Notes: generated from the sequence alone by a model not told the origin. 64,000 bases of DNA from Wandonia sp964447015 (GCA_964447015.1 CAYUQU010000001.1:62001-126000); one strand, 5' to 3'; shown: positions 44,153-52,443, counted from the stretch's first letter. Made by a program: numbers and translations.

Positions 44153-44905
44153 TTGAAATTCAAAACCCTAAATAGTTTCGCGCTTCTTATCATCGCGGTG
44201 TTGTTTCTCTTTTTTTGGAAAGAGCAAGGGTTTTATTGGTCGTTGTTAGCGTTGGCTGTGGCTTATCTTGCGATTTTGTCGTTTGGGGTATTTAATCTTT
44301 CCGCCAACTTTTTTGCTCCGGCAATTACTCAGGGAGATTCGAAAATGATTTACCTTACTTATGATGATGGGCCGCATAAGGAGCTTACTCCTTTGGTGTT
44401 GGACTACCTCAAAGAAGAAGAAATCAATGCTACTTTTTTTGTCATTGGCAAAAACGCAGCTGAGCACGATGCGCTGATGCGGAGAATAGTGGACGAGCGT
44501 CATTATATCGGTAATCATTCGCACACGCATCATCCGCTTTTTCAGATGTGGAGCACGAAAAGAGTTACTGAGGATCTTGAAAATACCATGGCTATTATCA
44601 GTCAATATCAGCATCCTGCAAGTAAAGCTTTTCGACCACCAATTGGTATCATGAATCCAAATATTGCGAAAGCGGCACTTAAACTTCGCTATCCGATAGT
44701 TGGGTGGAATAATCGTACTTTTGATACGGCAACGAAAGATGTCGAAGTTACGTGGAAGCGTACCAAGCGAAATCTTGAACGCGGAAAAACACTCATCCTT
44801 ATGCACGACACTATACCTCAATCGCTTGAATTGACAAAGCGAATTGTAAAATGGGGAAAGGAAAAGGGTATGGAATTTGCTACAGTTGAGCACTTGATAA
44901 GTTAA
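44153..44905 (+). CDS. Polysaccharide deacetylase (NodB domain), membrane-anchored
   Basis: The 250-aa protein has two N-terminal membrane helices (about residues 8-22 and 28-48), then a NodB domain with motif 1 YLTYDDGPH (the metal and catalytic Asp pair), motif 2 HSHTHHP (metal His), AFRPPIG (motif 3) and a late LILMHDT (motif 5). CE4 enzymes remove N- or O-acetyl groups from polysaccharides. The start is TTG 44153; no ATG precedes the first helix. It leads a four-gene operon shared with LolA, a dehydratase and a GT2. Confidence 0.9.
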   Translation: MKFKTLNSFALLIIAVLFLFFWKEQGFYWSLLALAVAYLAILSFGVFNLSANFFAPAITQGDSKMIYLTYDDGPHKELTPLVLDYLKEEEINATFFVIGKNAAEHDALMRRIVDERHYIGNHSHTHHPLFQMWSTKRVTEDLENTMAIISQYQHPASKAFRPPIGIMNPNIAKAALKLRYPIVGWNNRTFDTATKDVEVTWKRTKRNLERGKTLILMHDTIPQSLELTKRIVKWGKEKGMEFATVEHLIS

Positions 44906-44909
44906 GAAA

Positions 44910-45536
44910 ATGAAAAAACTGGTTCTATCTTTTATTATTTTATTTAGTTTGGTCTCGCTTATCGCTCAAGATAAGACGTTGGAAAACGTAGATGCCTTTC
45001 GTGTGAAATTCGCCAAAACGGCAGATGCTACACGTAATATCTCAAGCGATTTCATACAAAAAAAACATTCTGTATATTTCAAAGAAGCACTCGTTTCAAA
45101 GGGTGTGTTTTTTTACGACCAAACGGGAAAAATGCGTTGGGAACAAAGAAATCCAGAAAAGCATATTATTCTCATCAATGAGGAAGAGTTACGCATTTGG
45201 AACAAAGGGAAAGAATCTAAATACAATTTGTCGTCAAATAAACAGCTTGCATTTATCAAACTCCTTATGATGGGGACAGTAAATGGCGATTTATTGAACA
45301 GCAGCAAATTTGATGTGAGCTATTTTTATAATGATGTGCACTATAAACTCGTTCTCGTTCCAAAAGACAAGAAAATGCGCAATATGTTTTCGGAAATTCA
45401 ACTGTTTTTCGACAAAAAAAATATTCGACTTTCCGAAATGAAAATGATTGAGTCGGAAGGAGATTTTACCACTATTCAATTCATAAATGCTATCTTTAAC
45501 TCGCAAATAAGTCAAACCACTTTTTCGGAGTTTTAA
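44910..45536 (+). CDS. LolA-like outer-membrane lipoprotein carrier
   Basis: The 208-aa protein has a signal peptide (ending SLIAQ) and a LolA fold: SSDFIQKKHSVYFKEALVSKG, FFYDQTGKMRWE, YKLVLVPKDKKMRNMFSEIQL. General LolA carries lipoproteins; a LolA paralogue is also a standard part of aryl-polyene and flexirubin loci, where it may carry the pigment lipid. Its stop and the next start share one base (TAATG), so translation is coupled. Confidence 0.85.
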   Translation: MKKLVLSFIILFSLVSLIAQDKTLENVDAFRVKFAKTADATRNISSDFIQKKHSVYFKEALVSKGVFFYDQTGKMRWEQRNPEKHIILINEEELRIWNKGKESKYNLSSNKQLAFIKLLMMGTVNGDLLNSSKFDVSYFYNDVHYKLVLVPKDKKMRNMFSEIQLFFDKKNIRLSEMKMIESEGDFTTIQFINAIFNSQISQTTFSEF

Positions 45537-45898
45537 TGGAAGCATATTTTAACGTAGAGTCGACGCAGTCTGAGGGGAATTCACATACTTTTTTAATTGT
45601 CCTGAACCCAAATCACCCTGTTTATAAAGGTCACTTTCCTGATGTGCCTGTTACGCCTGGAGTTGTACTTACTGATATTTGCCGCGAACTGACTCAACTG
45701 GTTTGTGAAAAAGAATTGCAACTTGTTGAAGCTAAATCAATCAAGTTTTTAAGTATGGTTAATCCGCTTATGACGCCAAAATTGAATGTGAAAATTGACG
45801 TTTCTGAACTTGACAATGTCATTTCTACTAAAATAGTCGCCGACTTTGACGCTCAAATATATTTCAAAATAAATGCAGATTTCGCCGCAAGCAAATAA
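45536..45898 (+). CDS. Hotdog-fold 3-hydroxyacyl-ACP dehydratase-like protein (FabA/FabZ family)
   Basis: The 120-aa protein keeps the FabZ active-site stretch HPVYKGHFPDVPVTPGVV with the catalytic His, but is shorter than FabZ (about 145 aa), and the second catalytic position (Glu in FabZ) is in a divergent helix (TDICRELTQLV). Such short dehydratases occur in polyene and flexirubin clusters. The 3' end overlaps the GT2 gene by 26 nt. Confidence 0.8.
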   Translation: MEAYFNVESTQSEGNSHTFLIVLNPNHPVYKGHFPDVPVTPGVVLTDICRELTQLVCEKELQLVEAKSIKFLSMVNPLMTPKLNVKIDVSELDNVISTKIVADFDAQIYFKINADFAASK

Positions 45899-47048
45899 AG
45901 AAAAACTGAGCAGGCTAAACTGTTGCGTTATCATCCCCACATACAACAACGAAAAAACGTTGAAAAGGGTGATTGACGGAGTGTTGGAATATGCTTCAAA
46001 TGTCTTTGTTGTAAACGACGGCTCCACAGATAGTACATCCGTTATTTTGGCTGAGTTTGGAGAGCAAATCACCGCATTGCACCATCCTGCGAACAAAGGA
46101 AAAGGACGTGCCTTACGCACTGGTTTTAAAGCAGCGCAAAAAGCTGGTTTCCGCTACGCAATTACGATTGACTCAGACGGTCAGCACTACCCTGACGACA
46201 TTCCACTATTTGCCGAAGCGATTGAAGACAATCCTGATGCATTGATAATGGGTGCGCGGAATATGACGCAAGAAGGTGTGCCGCAAAAAAGTTCTTTCGG
46301 AAACAAATTTTCTAACTTTTGGTATTGGGTAGAAACGGGAATCAAACTTCCTGACACGCAAACGGGTTACCGTGTTTATCCACTGAAACGACTTAAGTAC
46401 ATTCCGCTTTGGACAAATAAATTTGAACTCGAAATCGAAGTAATTGTGAAGCTCGCTTGGTTTGGTGCAAAAGTCATTACCGTTCCTGTTAAAGTGAAAT
46501 ACGACCCTGAAGAACGCGTCACGCACTTTAGACCCTTTCGGGATTTTACACGCATCAGTATTCTCAATACTTTCCTTGTCATTTTTGCGCTCTTCTTTCG
46601 CCCTTTGATGCTGATTAGAAAAATGTTCTCAAAAGAGTTCTGGAAAAAACTAATGAGCGAAATCGTCAAAGCGGATGAGCCTTCAATAAAGAAATCTGCT
46701 GCAGTAGGAGTCGGTTTGTTTATGGGAATTTTTCCTGCTTGGGGCTTTCAAATGGCTATTGCGCTAGTGATTGCAATCGGTTTCAAATTAAATAAATTTA
46801 TTGTCTTAACTGCTTCAAACATTTCGATACCACCCATGATTCCGTTTATTATCTACGGGTCTTATCTGATGGGTGGATTGTTTATGACTAATCCGCACGA
46901 TTTCGTGTTCTCTGATGGGATTACGGTTGAGGATATCTACCTGAATTTCAAACAGTATTTCATTGGTGCCATTGCTCTTTCTGTTGTTGCGGGGATAACG
47001 GGCTTTTTGGTTACTTTTCCGTTGTTGAAGGTGTTGAGGAAGAAATAG
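45873..47048 (+). CDS. GT2 glycosyltransferase fused to a DUF2062 membrane domain
   Basis: The 391-aa protein starts with a GT-A domain (residues about 15-230: VIIPTYNNEKTL, FVVNDGSTDSTS, TIDSDGQHYPDD as the DxD region) and continues with a DUF2062 membrane domain (about 265-385: VGVGLFMGIFPAWGFQM, IPPMIPFIIYGSYLMGG). This fusion is typical of flexirubin-type loci in Bacteroidota. The acceptor is unknown. It is the last gene of the operon. Confidence 0.88.
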   Translation: MQISPQANKEKLSRLNCCVIIPTYNNEKTLKRVIDGVLEYASNVFVVNDGSTDSTSVILAEFGEQITALHHPANKGKGRALRTGFKAAQKAGFRYAITIDSDGQHYPDDIPLFAEAIEDNPDALIMGARNMTQEGVPQKSSFGNKFSNFWYWVETGIKLPDTQTGYRVYPLKRLKYIPLWTNKFELEIEVIVKLAWFGAKVITVPVKVKYDPEERVTHFRPFRDFTRISILNTFLVIFALFFRPLMLIRKMFSKEFWKKLMSEIVKADEPSIKKSAAVGVGLFMGIFPAWGFQMAIALVIAIGFKLNKFIVLTASNISIPPMIPFIIYGSYLMGGLFMTNPHDFVFSDGITVEDIYLNFKQYFIGAIALSVVAGITGFLVTFPLLKVLRKK

Positions 47049-47069
47049 GAGAAGTCAGTATTGAGCAAG

Positions 47070-47382
47070 AGTAGAGAGTATTGAGGAAGGGACTCGCAGC
47101 GAGGTTTATACTTTTAGCTTCTACTCATATACAAGCGTAACGAAAATTTCATTATACTCATAAAAGTAGATGCGGAGCTCTTCCCCCGCTGGAGGGGGAT
47201 CGAGGGGGAGGAAAATCAGAAAACGAAAATTTCAATTAGTGATAACTTCCATGCGAGATGATATTTGCGGGTGTTCCTCCCCCTTAATCCCCCTCCAAAG
47301 GGGGAAACACGATTGCGCCTTGATTTTCAAATAAAATTCTTCGATATATATAAATAGGTAACCTTCATTCAATACTTAGAAC
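47070..47382. mobile_element. Gene-less (MITE-like) relative of the DUF559 element
   Basis: Inverted 33-bp cores at 47181-47213 and 47274-47306 (both contain GGGGGAGGAA or its complement with a CCCCC..GGGGG hairpin) face each other over 60 bp. The left flank from 47070 (GAGTAGAGAGTATTGAGGA) onward is shared with 50913 onward at the DUF559 element. No open reading frame is inside. The outer right boundary (about 47382) is estimated from weak symmetry. Confidence 0.65.
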
Positions 47383-47390
47383 CAAAACAA

Positions 47391-47450
47391 GTCTTTTGTC
47401 TTTTAGCCTGCCCAGTCAGCATGACGGGGTCTAAGAATCTTTTGTCTCAA
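47391..47450 (-). repeat. Dispersed AGACAAAAGA / GGGCAGGCT repeat at the ppx 3' end
   Basis: On the minus strand it reads GAGACAAAAGATTCTTAGACCCCG ... GGGCAGGCT (variable middle), related to 21310-21362 and 52204-52234. The ppx stop codon (47433-47431) is inside it. Confidence 0.6.
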
Positions 47451-48321
47451 TACTCCCCATATACAAATCATAAATCATCCCATCAGCTAGACCGATTTTG
47501 GGGACGAACAGCTCTTTGGCTTTGAGCTCTTTCATGATGTACTTATAGATTTCACAAGCGGGAACGATTACGTCGGCACGGTCGTCTTTGAGTTGGTATT
47601 TGGCTATGCGCTCTTCGATTGTTAGCGCTTTTAGTTTTTCATGTAACTCATCAATTTCGCGGTAAAGTACTGGTTCCATGAATTGTTTCCCCAAAAGTTT
47701 GTGTACTTTGTTGATGTTACCTCCAGTGGCAAAAATTTTGTGTACCATTTTCGGGTCAACGTGTTTACCTATCCAATCGTGGATATCTGACCAAATTGTG
47801 GCAGCTTCTTTTTTCTTGAGCATTCGAATGGTTCCCACGCTAAACGACTTTGATGCTATGCGCAGGCCATCTTCAAATACACTTATTTCTGTGGATCCAC
47901 CACCTACATCAATCACTAGAAAAGGTAGTCCCTTGTCAAAATCTAGGAGGAAAAAGGTGCCGAAAATCAACCTTGCTTCTTCTTCTCCATCGATAATTTC
48001 GATTGGCACTCCAGTTTTATCTAAAATATGATCGCGCACTTCAAGGCCATTAATTGCCTCACGCATAGCACTTGTGGCACACGCTCTGAGTTCTTTTACT
48101 TTAAATACTTCGGAAATGAGTTTAAAGGCTTGAATCGATTTGGTAAATTCATCGAGTTTGCCTGGGGAAATATACCCGTCTTCAAACACTTCTAACCCCA
48201 ATCTTAATGGAACTCTGTTGTAAGAAATTTTGCGCACAAACGAATGTCCGTTTTCTTTTACCACTTCGCCGATAAGCAGACGAGCCGCATTCGTACCAAT
48301 GTCAATAGCGCCATAAATCAT
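47431..48321 (-). CDS. ppx: Ppx/GppA family exopolyphosphatase
   Basis: The 296-aa protein has the ASKHA-fold phosphate motifs of Ppx/GppA: GAIDIGTNAARLLIGE at the start, CATSAMREAING, FLVIDVGGGSTEISVF (GGGSTE, about residues 141-146) and FATGGNINKVHKL. It is the short form without the C-terminal HD domains. It removes terminal phosphate from polyphosphate or pppGpp. ppk1 lies upstream on the same strand, so synthesis and breakdown genes are neighbours. Its last four codons come from a dispersed repeat. Confidence 0.92.
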   Translation of the reverse strand: MIYGAIDIGTNAARLLIGEVVKENGHSFVRKISYNRVPLRLGLEVFEDGYISPGKLDEFTKSIQAFKLISEVFKVKELRACATSAMREAINGLEVRDHILDKTGVPIEIIDGEEEARLIFGTFFLLDFDKGLPFLVIDVGGGSTEISVFEDGLRIASKSFSVGTIRMLKKKEAATIWSDIHDWIGKHVDPKMVHKIFATGGNINKVHKLLGKQFMEPVLYREIDELHEKLKALTIEERIAKYQLKDDRADVIVPACEIYKYIMKELKAKELFVPKIGLADGMIYDLYMGSIETKDS

Positions 48322-48325
48322 GTCT

Positions 48326-48333
48326 CAAAGGTA
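48326..48333 (-). promoter_or_regulatory. -7 promoter box of ppx, 4 nt from the start codon
   Basis: On the minus strand it reads TACCTTTG, an exact TAnnTTTG match, 4 nt before the ATG. Confidence 0.55.
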
Positions 48334-48419
48334 CGGATTATCGGAACAAACGCATTTAAAATATTTCTTTTAATGACCATTCTCACTGAAATTAAACATT
48401 CCTTCATATAGATAAGTTT

Positions 48420-48589
48420 GTTCTTTTTTTGCATTGCCCAAAAAAAGAACCAAAAAAACGCTAGGTCTGTTTAAAATTTCAAAGTCTACACTCCTAGATG
48501 GCGATGATGTCGGCGATTTCCTTCGGCAAGCTACGGAACTTCCTCCATCATTAGCGCCATCCAGTTCGCTCCAACATTGAAATTTTAAA
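48420..48589. repeat. Structured repeat element between ppk1 and ppx
   Basis: Two hairpins adjoin. The first has perfect 11-bp arms (GTTCTTTTTTT 48420-48430, AAAAAAAGAAC 48440-48450). The second has perfect 13-bp outer arms (TTTAAAATTTCAA 48470-48482, TTGAAATTTTAAA 48577-48589) with a nested GATGGCGATGATG / CATCATTAGCGCCATC pair. No gene is present in 48334-48672. Confidence 0.7.
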
Positions 48590-48672
48590 ATGACCGTCCT
48601 GAGCAAAATTTACATTAAAAAATGAATATCATATCAACGATCATTTTTTAAAACGGAACTTCCTTAGACAGA

Positions 48673-50826
48673 TTATTCGTTTTCCGATTGGTTTTTGTAC
48701 AAAAGATACAGTGCGTTTTGTGAATTTATTTGTTCATCATCTGAGGCTCCTTTATAATATTTGTTTTTCTGCATTGGACCAATGATTCGTGCTTTCACAT
48801 TGTCTTTCCATTGTAATTCCAAAATATTACAAAAATGATTCTGTATTTCTTTATCCAAAATCGGTGCGGCAACTTCAATTCGCTTGTCTAAATTGCGCAT
48901 CATCCAATCTGCAGAGGTGATAAACACTTTGCGCTTCTCTCCTGCTCCGAAAACCATTACACGCGAATGCTCCAAATAGCGCCCAACGATAGAGCGAATT
49001 TCGATATGCTCACTTTGTCCTTTTATTCCGGGAACCAATGCGCACATTCCACGATTGAGAATGCGGATTTTAACTCCTGCATTTGACGCATCATACAACT
49101 TCTCAACCATTTTTGAATCGACGAGGTTGTTGAGCTTTAAGAAAATCTCCGCTTCCTCTCCTGACTTCGCTTTTTTGATTTCATCTTCAATCAAGGCGAC
49201 TAGTTTTCGGCGCGAATTGAAAGGCGAAACAATTAGAGTGCGGAAAATCCCTCTGTCTATATTGTTCTCAAAGAAACGGAACATTTTTATGACTTCAGAA
49301 GTGATTTTACTATTTGAAGTCAATAGACCAAAGTCCTCGTATACTTTGGCTGTGCCTTCATGAAAATTCCCCGTACCAACATAAGCCACATGCTGTTCTT
49401 TCTTAGCTGACTTACGGGTGATTAGCATTATTTTGGAGTGCACTTTAAATCCAGGAACACCGAAAATAACTTGCGCGCCTAATTCATCGAGAATGTTGGA
49501 CCAGTACAAGTTGTTCTCCTCGTCAAATCGAGCTAAAAGCTCAAATACAACTATCACTTTCTTCCCGTTTTTCAACGCACTAAGCAAGGCATTCATTATT
49601 TGAGAATCCTTCGCTACTCGGTAAATATTGATTTGTACACTCTCCACTTTGGGATCTATCGCTGCTTCGCGAAGTAAGTCCACTACGTAATCGAATTTTT
49701 GATAGGGAAAATGCAACAACTCGTCTTTCTCTTGAAGATGCTTAAAAAGATTCTTTGTTTTTGCCAATGAAGGATGCGGAACTGGTGGCTGTGGAACAAA
49801 TAACAACTCGTCTTTACCAAAATCTGGAAATTTCATAAAGTCTTTAAAGTTGTGATATCTCCCTCCTGCAATTATGTTTCCGTCCAATTTCAATCCGAGT
49901 GATTTCACTAGAAAATCAAGTAAATCTTCTGGCATTCCTTCGTCATAAACCAAACGCACGGGACTTCCCTTCTTGCGTCCTTTAATACCCTTTTCCATTT
50001 TTTCTACGATGGAAAGCGAAAGGTTGTCTTCCAAATCCAACTCTGCGTCGCGGGTAAATTTGAAGGTAAACGCCTCTATCGAATCCAAGTTGAAAATATA
50101 GAAGATGTCTTGCAAATGCAGACGAACGATATCGTCTAGAATAATGACTTTTTGAGTACCACTACTATCTGTCAACACTTTGAATCGCGGTAAATTTGGT
50201 GGGATTTCGATCAATGCATATCGAATTTTATCCTTTTCAATATTGGTCAACTTAATCGCTAAATAGATTCCTTCTTCTCGCAATGAGGGAAATTTCGACT
50301 TTTTGTCTAACAATATCGGAATAATTGAATGCTTTACTTTTGTGTGATAGTAATCCGAAAGCATGACCTTCTCTTGCTCAGACACATTGGTTTCATTCAA
50401 ATGCATGACATTCTCCTGCTCGAGCTCTTTGAGAATTTTTTGGTAAGCTACTTCAAACAAACGTTGTTGTTTAACCACTATTGACTTAATCGCTTCAAGT
50501 AAAGCTTTTGGTCCACCTTCAAATCCGAACACGATTTTTGAGCGCACTTCAATCATGCGCTTCACTCCAGCCACACGCACACGGAAAAATTCGTCCATGT
50601 TATTGGAGTAAATTCCCAAAAAACGAATTCGCTCCAATAGTGGATTTTTCACGTCAATTGCCTCTTGCAAAACGCGTTCGTTAAAGGAAAGCCAACTCAA
50701 TTCTCTATTTACCAATTTCACAGTACCAAAATAGCTATTCTTTTCAGAATAATCTTCCCAACTACTATGAAAAAAAGCGTCGATTTGATCGACGCTTCTT
50801 CCAAAATCCATGTCATTTTCAATCAT
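48673..50826 (-). CDS. ppk1: Polyphosphate kinase 1
   Basis: The 717-aa protein is full length. It has the N-terminal RELSWLSFNERVL and DEFFRVRVAG motifs and two PLD-like catalytic halves. The autophosphorylated His is His463 in FKVHSKIMLITRK, and the second conserved His lies in YLEHSRVMVFG. It makes polyphosphate from ATP reversibly. A perfect -7 box sits 26 nt upstream of the ATG. ppx follows after 351 bp containing a structured repeat, so the two are probably separate transcripts. Confidence 0.96.
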   Translation of the reverse strand: MIENDMDFGRSVDQIDAFFHSSWEDYSEKNSYFGTVKLVNRELSWLSFNERVLQEAIDVKNPLLERIRFLGIYSNNMDEFFRVRVAGVKRMIEVRSKIVFGFEGGPKALLEAIKSIVVKQQRLFEVAYQKILKELEQENVMHLNETNVSEQEKVMLSDYYHTKVKHSIIPILLDKKSKFPSLREEGIYLAIKLTNIEKDKIRYALIEIPPNLPRFKVLTDSSGTQKVIILDDIVRLHLQDIFYIFNLDSIEAFTFKFTRDAELDLEDNLSLSIVEKMEKGIKGRKKGSPVRLVYDEGMPEDLLDFLVKSLGLKLDGNIIAGGRYHNFKDFMKFPDFGKDELLFVPQPPVPHPSLAKTKNLFKHLQEKDELLHFPYQKFDYVVDLLREAAIDPKVESVQINIYRVAKDSQIMNALLSALKNGKKVIVVFELLARFDEENNLYWSNILDELGAQVIFGVPGFKVHSKIMLITRKSAKKEQHVAYVGTGNFHEGTAKVYEDFGLLTSNSKITSEVIKMFRFFENNIDRGIFRTLIVSPFNSRRKLVALIEDEIKKAKSGEEAEIFLKLNNLVDSKMVEKLYDASNAGVKIRILNRGMCALVPGIKGQSEHIEIRSIVGRYLEHSRVMVFGAGEKRKVFITSADWMMRNLDKRIEVAAPILDKEIQNHFCNILELQWKDNVKARIIGPMQKNKYYKGASDDEQINSQNALYLLYKNQSENE

Positions 50827-50852
50827 GAAAAAAACTGCTTGCTATGTTGAGC

Positions 50853-50860
50853 CAAAAATA
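50853..50860 (-). promoter_or_regulatory. -7 promoter box of ppk1
   Basis: On the minus strand it reads TATTTTTG, an exact TAnnTTTG match, 26 nt before the ATG. No -33 TTG was found. Confidence 0.45.
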
Positions 50861-50912
50861 AGGGTGGTTTGTGAAGTGAATGTTATGTGGAGATTAAATC
50901 AATATAGAATTT

Positions 50913-51645
50913 GAGTAGAGAGTATTGAGGAGGGTACTCGCTGCAAAATTCAAACTTATAACTTTGGTTCATATGAATGCGGGATAAGAATTTGAAGTTA
51001 AATAAAAAGTGGATGCGGAGCTCTTCCCCCGCTGGAGGGGAATTAAGGGGGAGGAAACTTAGAAGAAACAAACTCAAATACATTTCCATATAAAAATCAA
51101 ATTATTTATCTTTACCTAACCTAGCAAAAATGAACAATAATTTTTACAACAAAGATTTACGCGAGTACGCGAATGAGTTGCGTACAGAATCTCAATCAAA
51201 AGCAGAAAAATTCCTTTGGAAAGCTGCCCTAAGTCGAAATCAAATGGGCGTAAAATTTAAAAGACAACGTCCTGTCCTTTATTACATCGTTGATTTCTTT
51301 TGCCAAGATTTAATGTTGGTAATAGAAATTGATGGGAGTTCACACATTTCGAAGGGAGAATACGATGAGCGACGTCAAAGACAATTGGAACGAATTGGAT
51401 GTACATTTCTACGATTTCAAGAGGGAGAAGTACTACATCAATTGGAAAAAGTTCATGAGCAGATTTCACATGCAATTTATTGCTTGAAGAAAGAGAAAGG
51501 CATTGTGGAAGATTGATGAAATATTTATCAATTAAGAAAAATCATCCTCCGAATATCCTCCCCCTCGGTCCCCCTCCAGCGGGGGAAGAACTCCGCACCC
51601 ACTTCTTGTGTAAAGTGAACCTATCACCCGCATTCAAATAAACTG
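50913..51645. mobile_element. Putative mobile element: DUF559 gene between long inverted repeats
   Basis: Inverted cores of 33 bp at 51024-51056 and 51555-51587 extend outward: AAGTGGATGCGGAGCTC (left, 51007-51023) against the complement of GAACTCCGCACCCACTT (right, 51588-51604), and then TGAATGCGGG (left, near 50974) against CCCGCATTCA (right, near 51628). A single gene lies inside. The left flank is shared with the gene-less copy at 47070. No transposase or target duplication was identified. Confidence 0.65.
51130..51516 (+). CDS. DUF559 endonuclease-fold protein
   Basis: The 128-aa protein matches DUF559, a Vsr-like/PD-(D/E)xK fold: LRTESQSKAEKFLWKAAL, KFKRQRPVLYYIVDFFC (Asp of the active site), LVIEIDGSSH (acidic pair) and RRQRQLERIGCTFLRF. 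It is full length for the family, with no frameshift. DUF559 proteins are suspected nucleases of unknown role, found in many copies in some genomes. This gene is alone inside inverted repeats, with a near -7 box (TATCTTTA, 51107-51114) 15 nt upstream, so it appears to carry its own promoter. Confidence 0.88.
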   Translation: MNNNFYNKDLREYANELRTESQSKAEKFLWKAALSRNQMGVKFKRQRPVLYYIVDFFCQDLMLVIEIDGSSHISKGEYDERRQRQLERIGCTFLRFQEGEVLHQLEKVHEQISHAIYCLKKEKGIVED

Positions 51646-51694
51646 AAATGTCTTTTGTCTAACGTCTAAAAATCTAGAGTCTAAAAACTACATG

Positions 51695-52042
51695 TTAAGC
51701 ACCTGTAACATGACTCCCCAACAACATCTTTACGCCATAGAAAAAGGCTTGCTCTTCGGTGCGGTAATTTTTATCTGCGAATAATAAATCTTGCAATTGA
51801 TCCAACACTTTATGACGGGTATCTTCGGAATGACAATAAACTGAACCAAAATGAGAAATAGTCTCAGCTCGTTCCGCATCGCTTTGTTTGTCAAAAATTG
51901 TACTGATGCGCGAATACTCCGAGCGACCTATCTCTTCAATGATTTTTCGTACTTCTTCTCTTTCTACTATATAATCAGCATGTGATGCATATATCAAAAG
52001 ATAGCCCAAAAAATCATCGTATGTCCATTCTTTATAATCCAT
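51695..52042 (-). CDS. Small all-helical acidic protein, possibly TerB-like
   Basis: The 115-aa protein is soluble and predicted largely helical (WTYDDFLGYLLIYASHADYIVEREEVRKIIEEIG, split by turns). The D-YIVEREEV segment recalls the metal-binding acidic helix of TerB-like domains, but the match is weak. No catalytic motif is seen. It lies isolated between the DUF559 element and a repeat-rich region. Confidence 0.55.
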   Translation of the reverse strand: MDYKEWTYDDFLGYLLIYASHADYIVEREEVRKIIEEIGRSEYSRISTIFDKQSDAERAETISHFGSVYCHSEDTRHKVLDQLQDLLFADKNYRTEEQAFFYGVKMLLGSHVTGA

Positions 52043-52154
52043 GTCAAATGTTGTTTGGTACTAATTTAATGAAATAATGTTTATGTTGGGGGGATAAATT
52101 TGCTTTTTTTGATGGAATCTTTATTTGAAAGACGTTAGGATTTCAAGCGTTAAT

Positions 52155-52235
52155 TGAGACTTTTGGACTCAAGACTTTAAGATTCAAGACTACAAGACTC
52201 AAGACCCCGACAATAATATCGGGACAGGCTTTAAG
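52155..52235 (+). repeat. Dispersed GACTCAAGACT / CCCGACAATAATATCGGG repeat
   Basis: GACTCAAGACTTTAAGATTCAAGACTACAAGACTCAAGACC-type units lead into CCCGACAATAATATCGGGACAGGCTTTAAG-type sequence; the CCCGA / TCGGG arms can pair. Closely related to 21310-21362 and the other members listed under findings. Confidence 0.65.
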
Positions 52236-52247
52236 AGGAGGACGTCG

Positions 52248-52443
52248 GGGCGAATTGCATTCGCCCGATACGTGATTGCAAACGATATATTAAAATGATG
52301 CGAATTGCATTCGCCCGATACGTGATCTACGCGTTGCGTTAAATTGGGTGAAAAACGTTAGGGCGAATTGCATTCGCCACTACGGGTCAAAACGTTCATG
52401 CGTGGTTTGTTTCGCGTGGTTTGGGGCGAATGCTATTCGCCCC
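52248..52443. repeat. Cluster of four GGGCGAAT-ATTCGCCC REP-like palindromes
   Basis: Palindromes at 52248-52266, 52300-52314, 52362-52378 and 52423-52443 share arms GGGCGAAT / ATTCGCCC around a 3-5 nt loop. The third and fourth are each followed by a direct repeat (CTACGGGTCAAAACGTTCAT, then GTGGTTTG units). Confidence 0.85.

Noticed and set aside
44246..44893. 215-codon open frame on the minus strand
   Set aside because: It lies opposite the well-supported deacetylase gene and has no recognisable domain.
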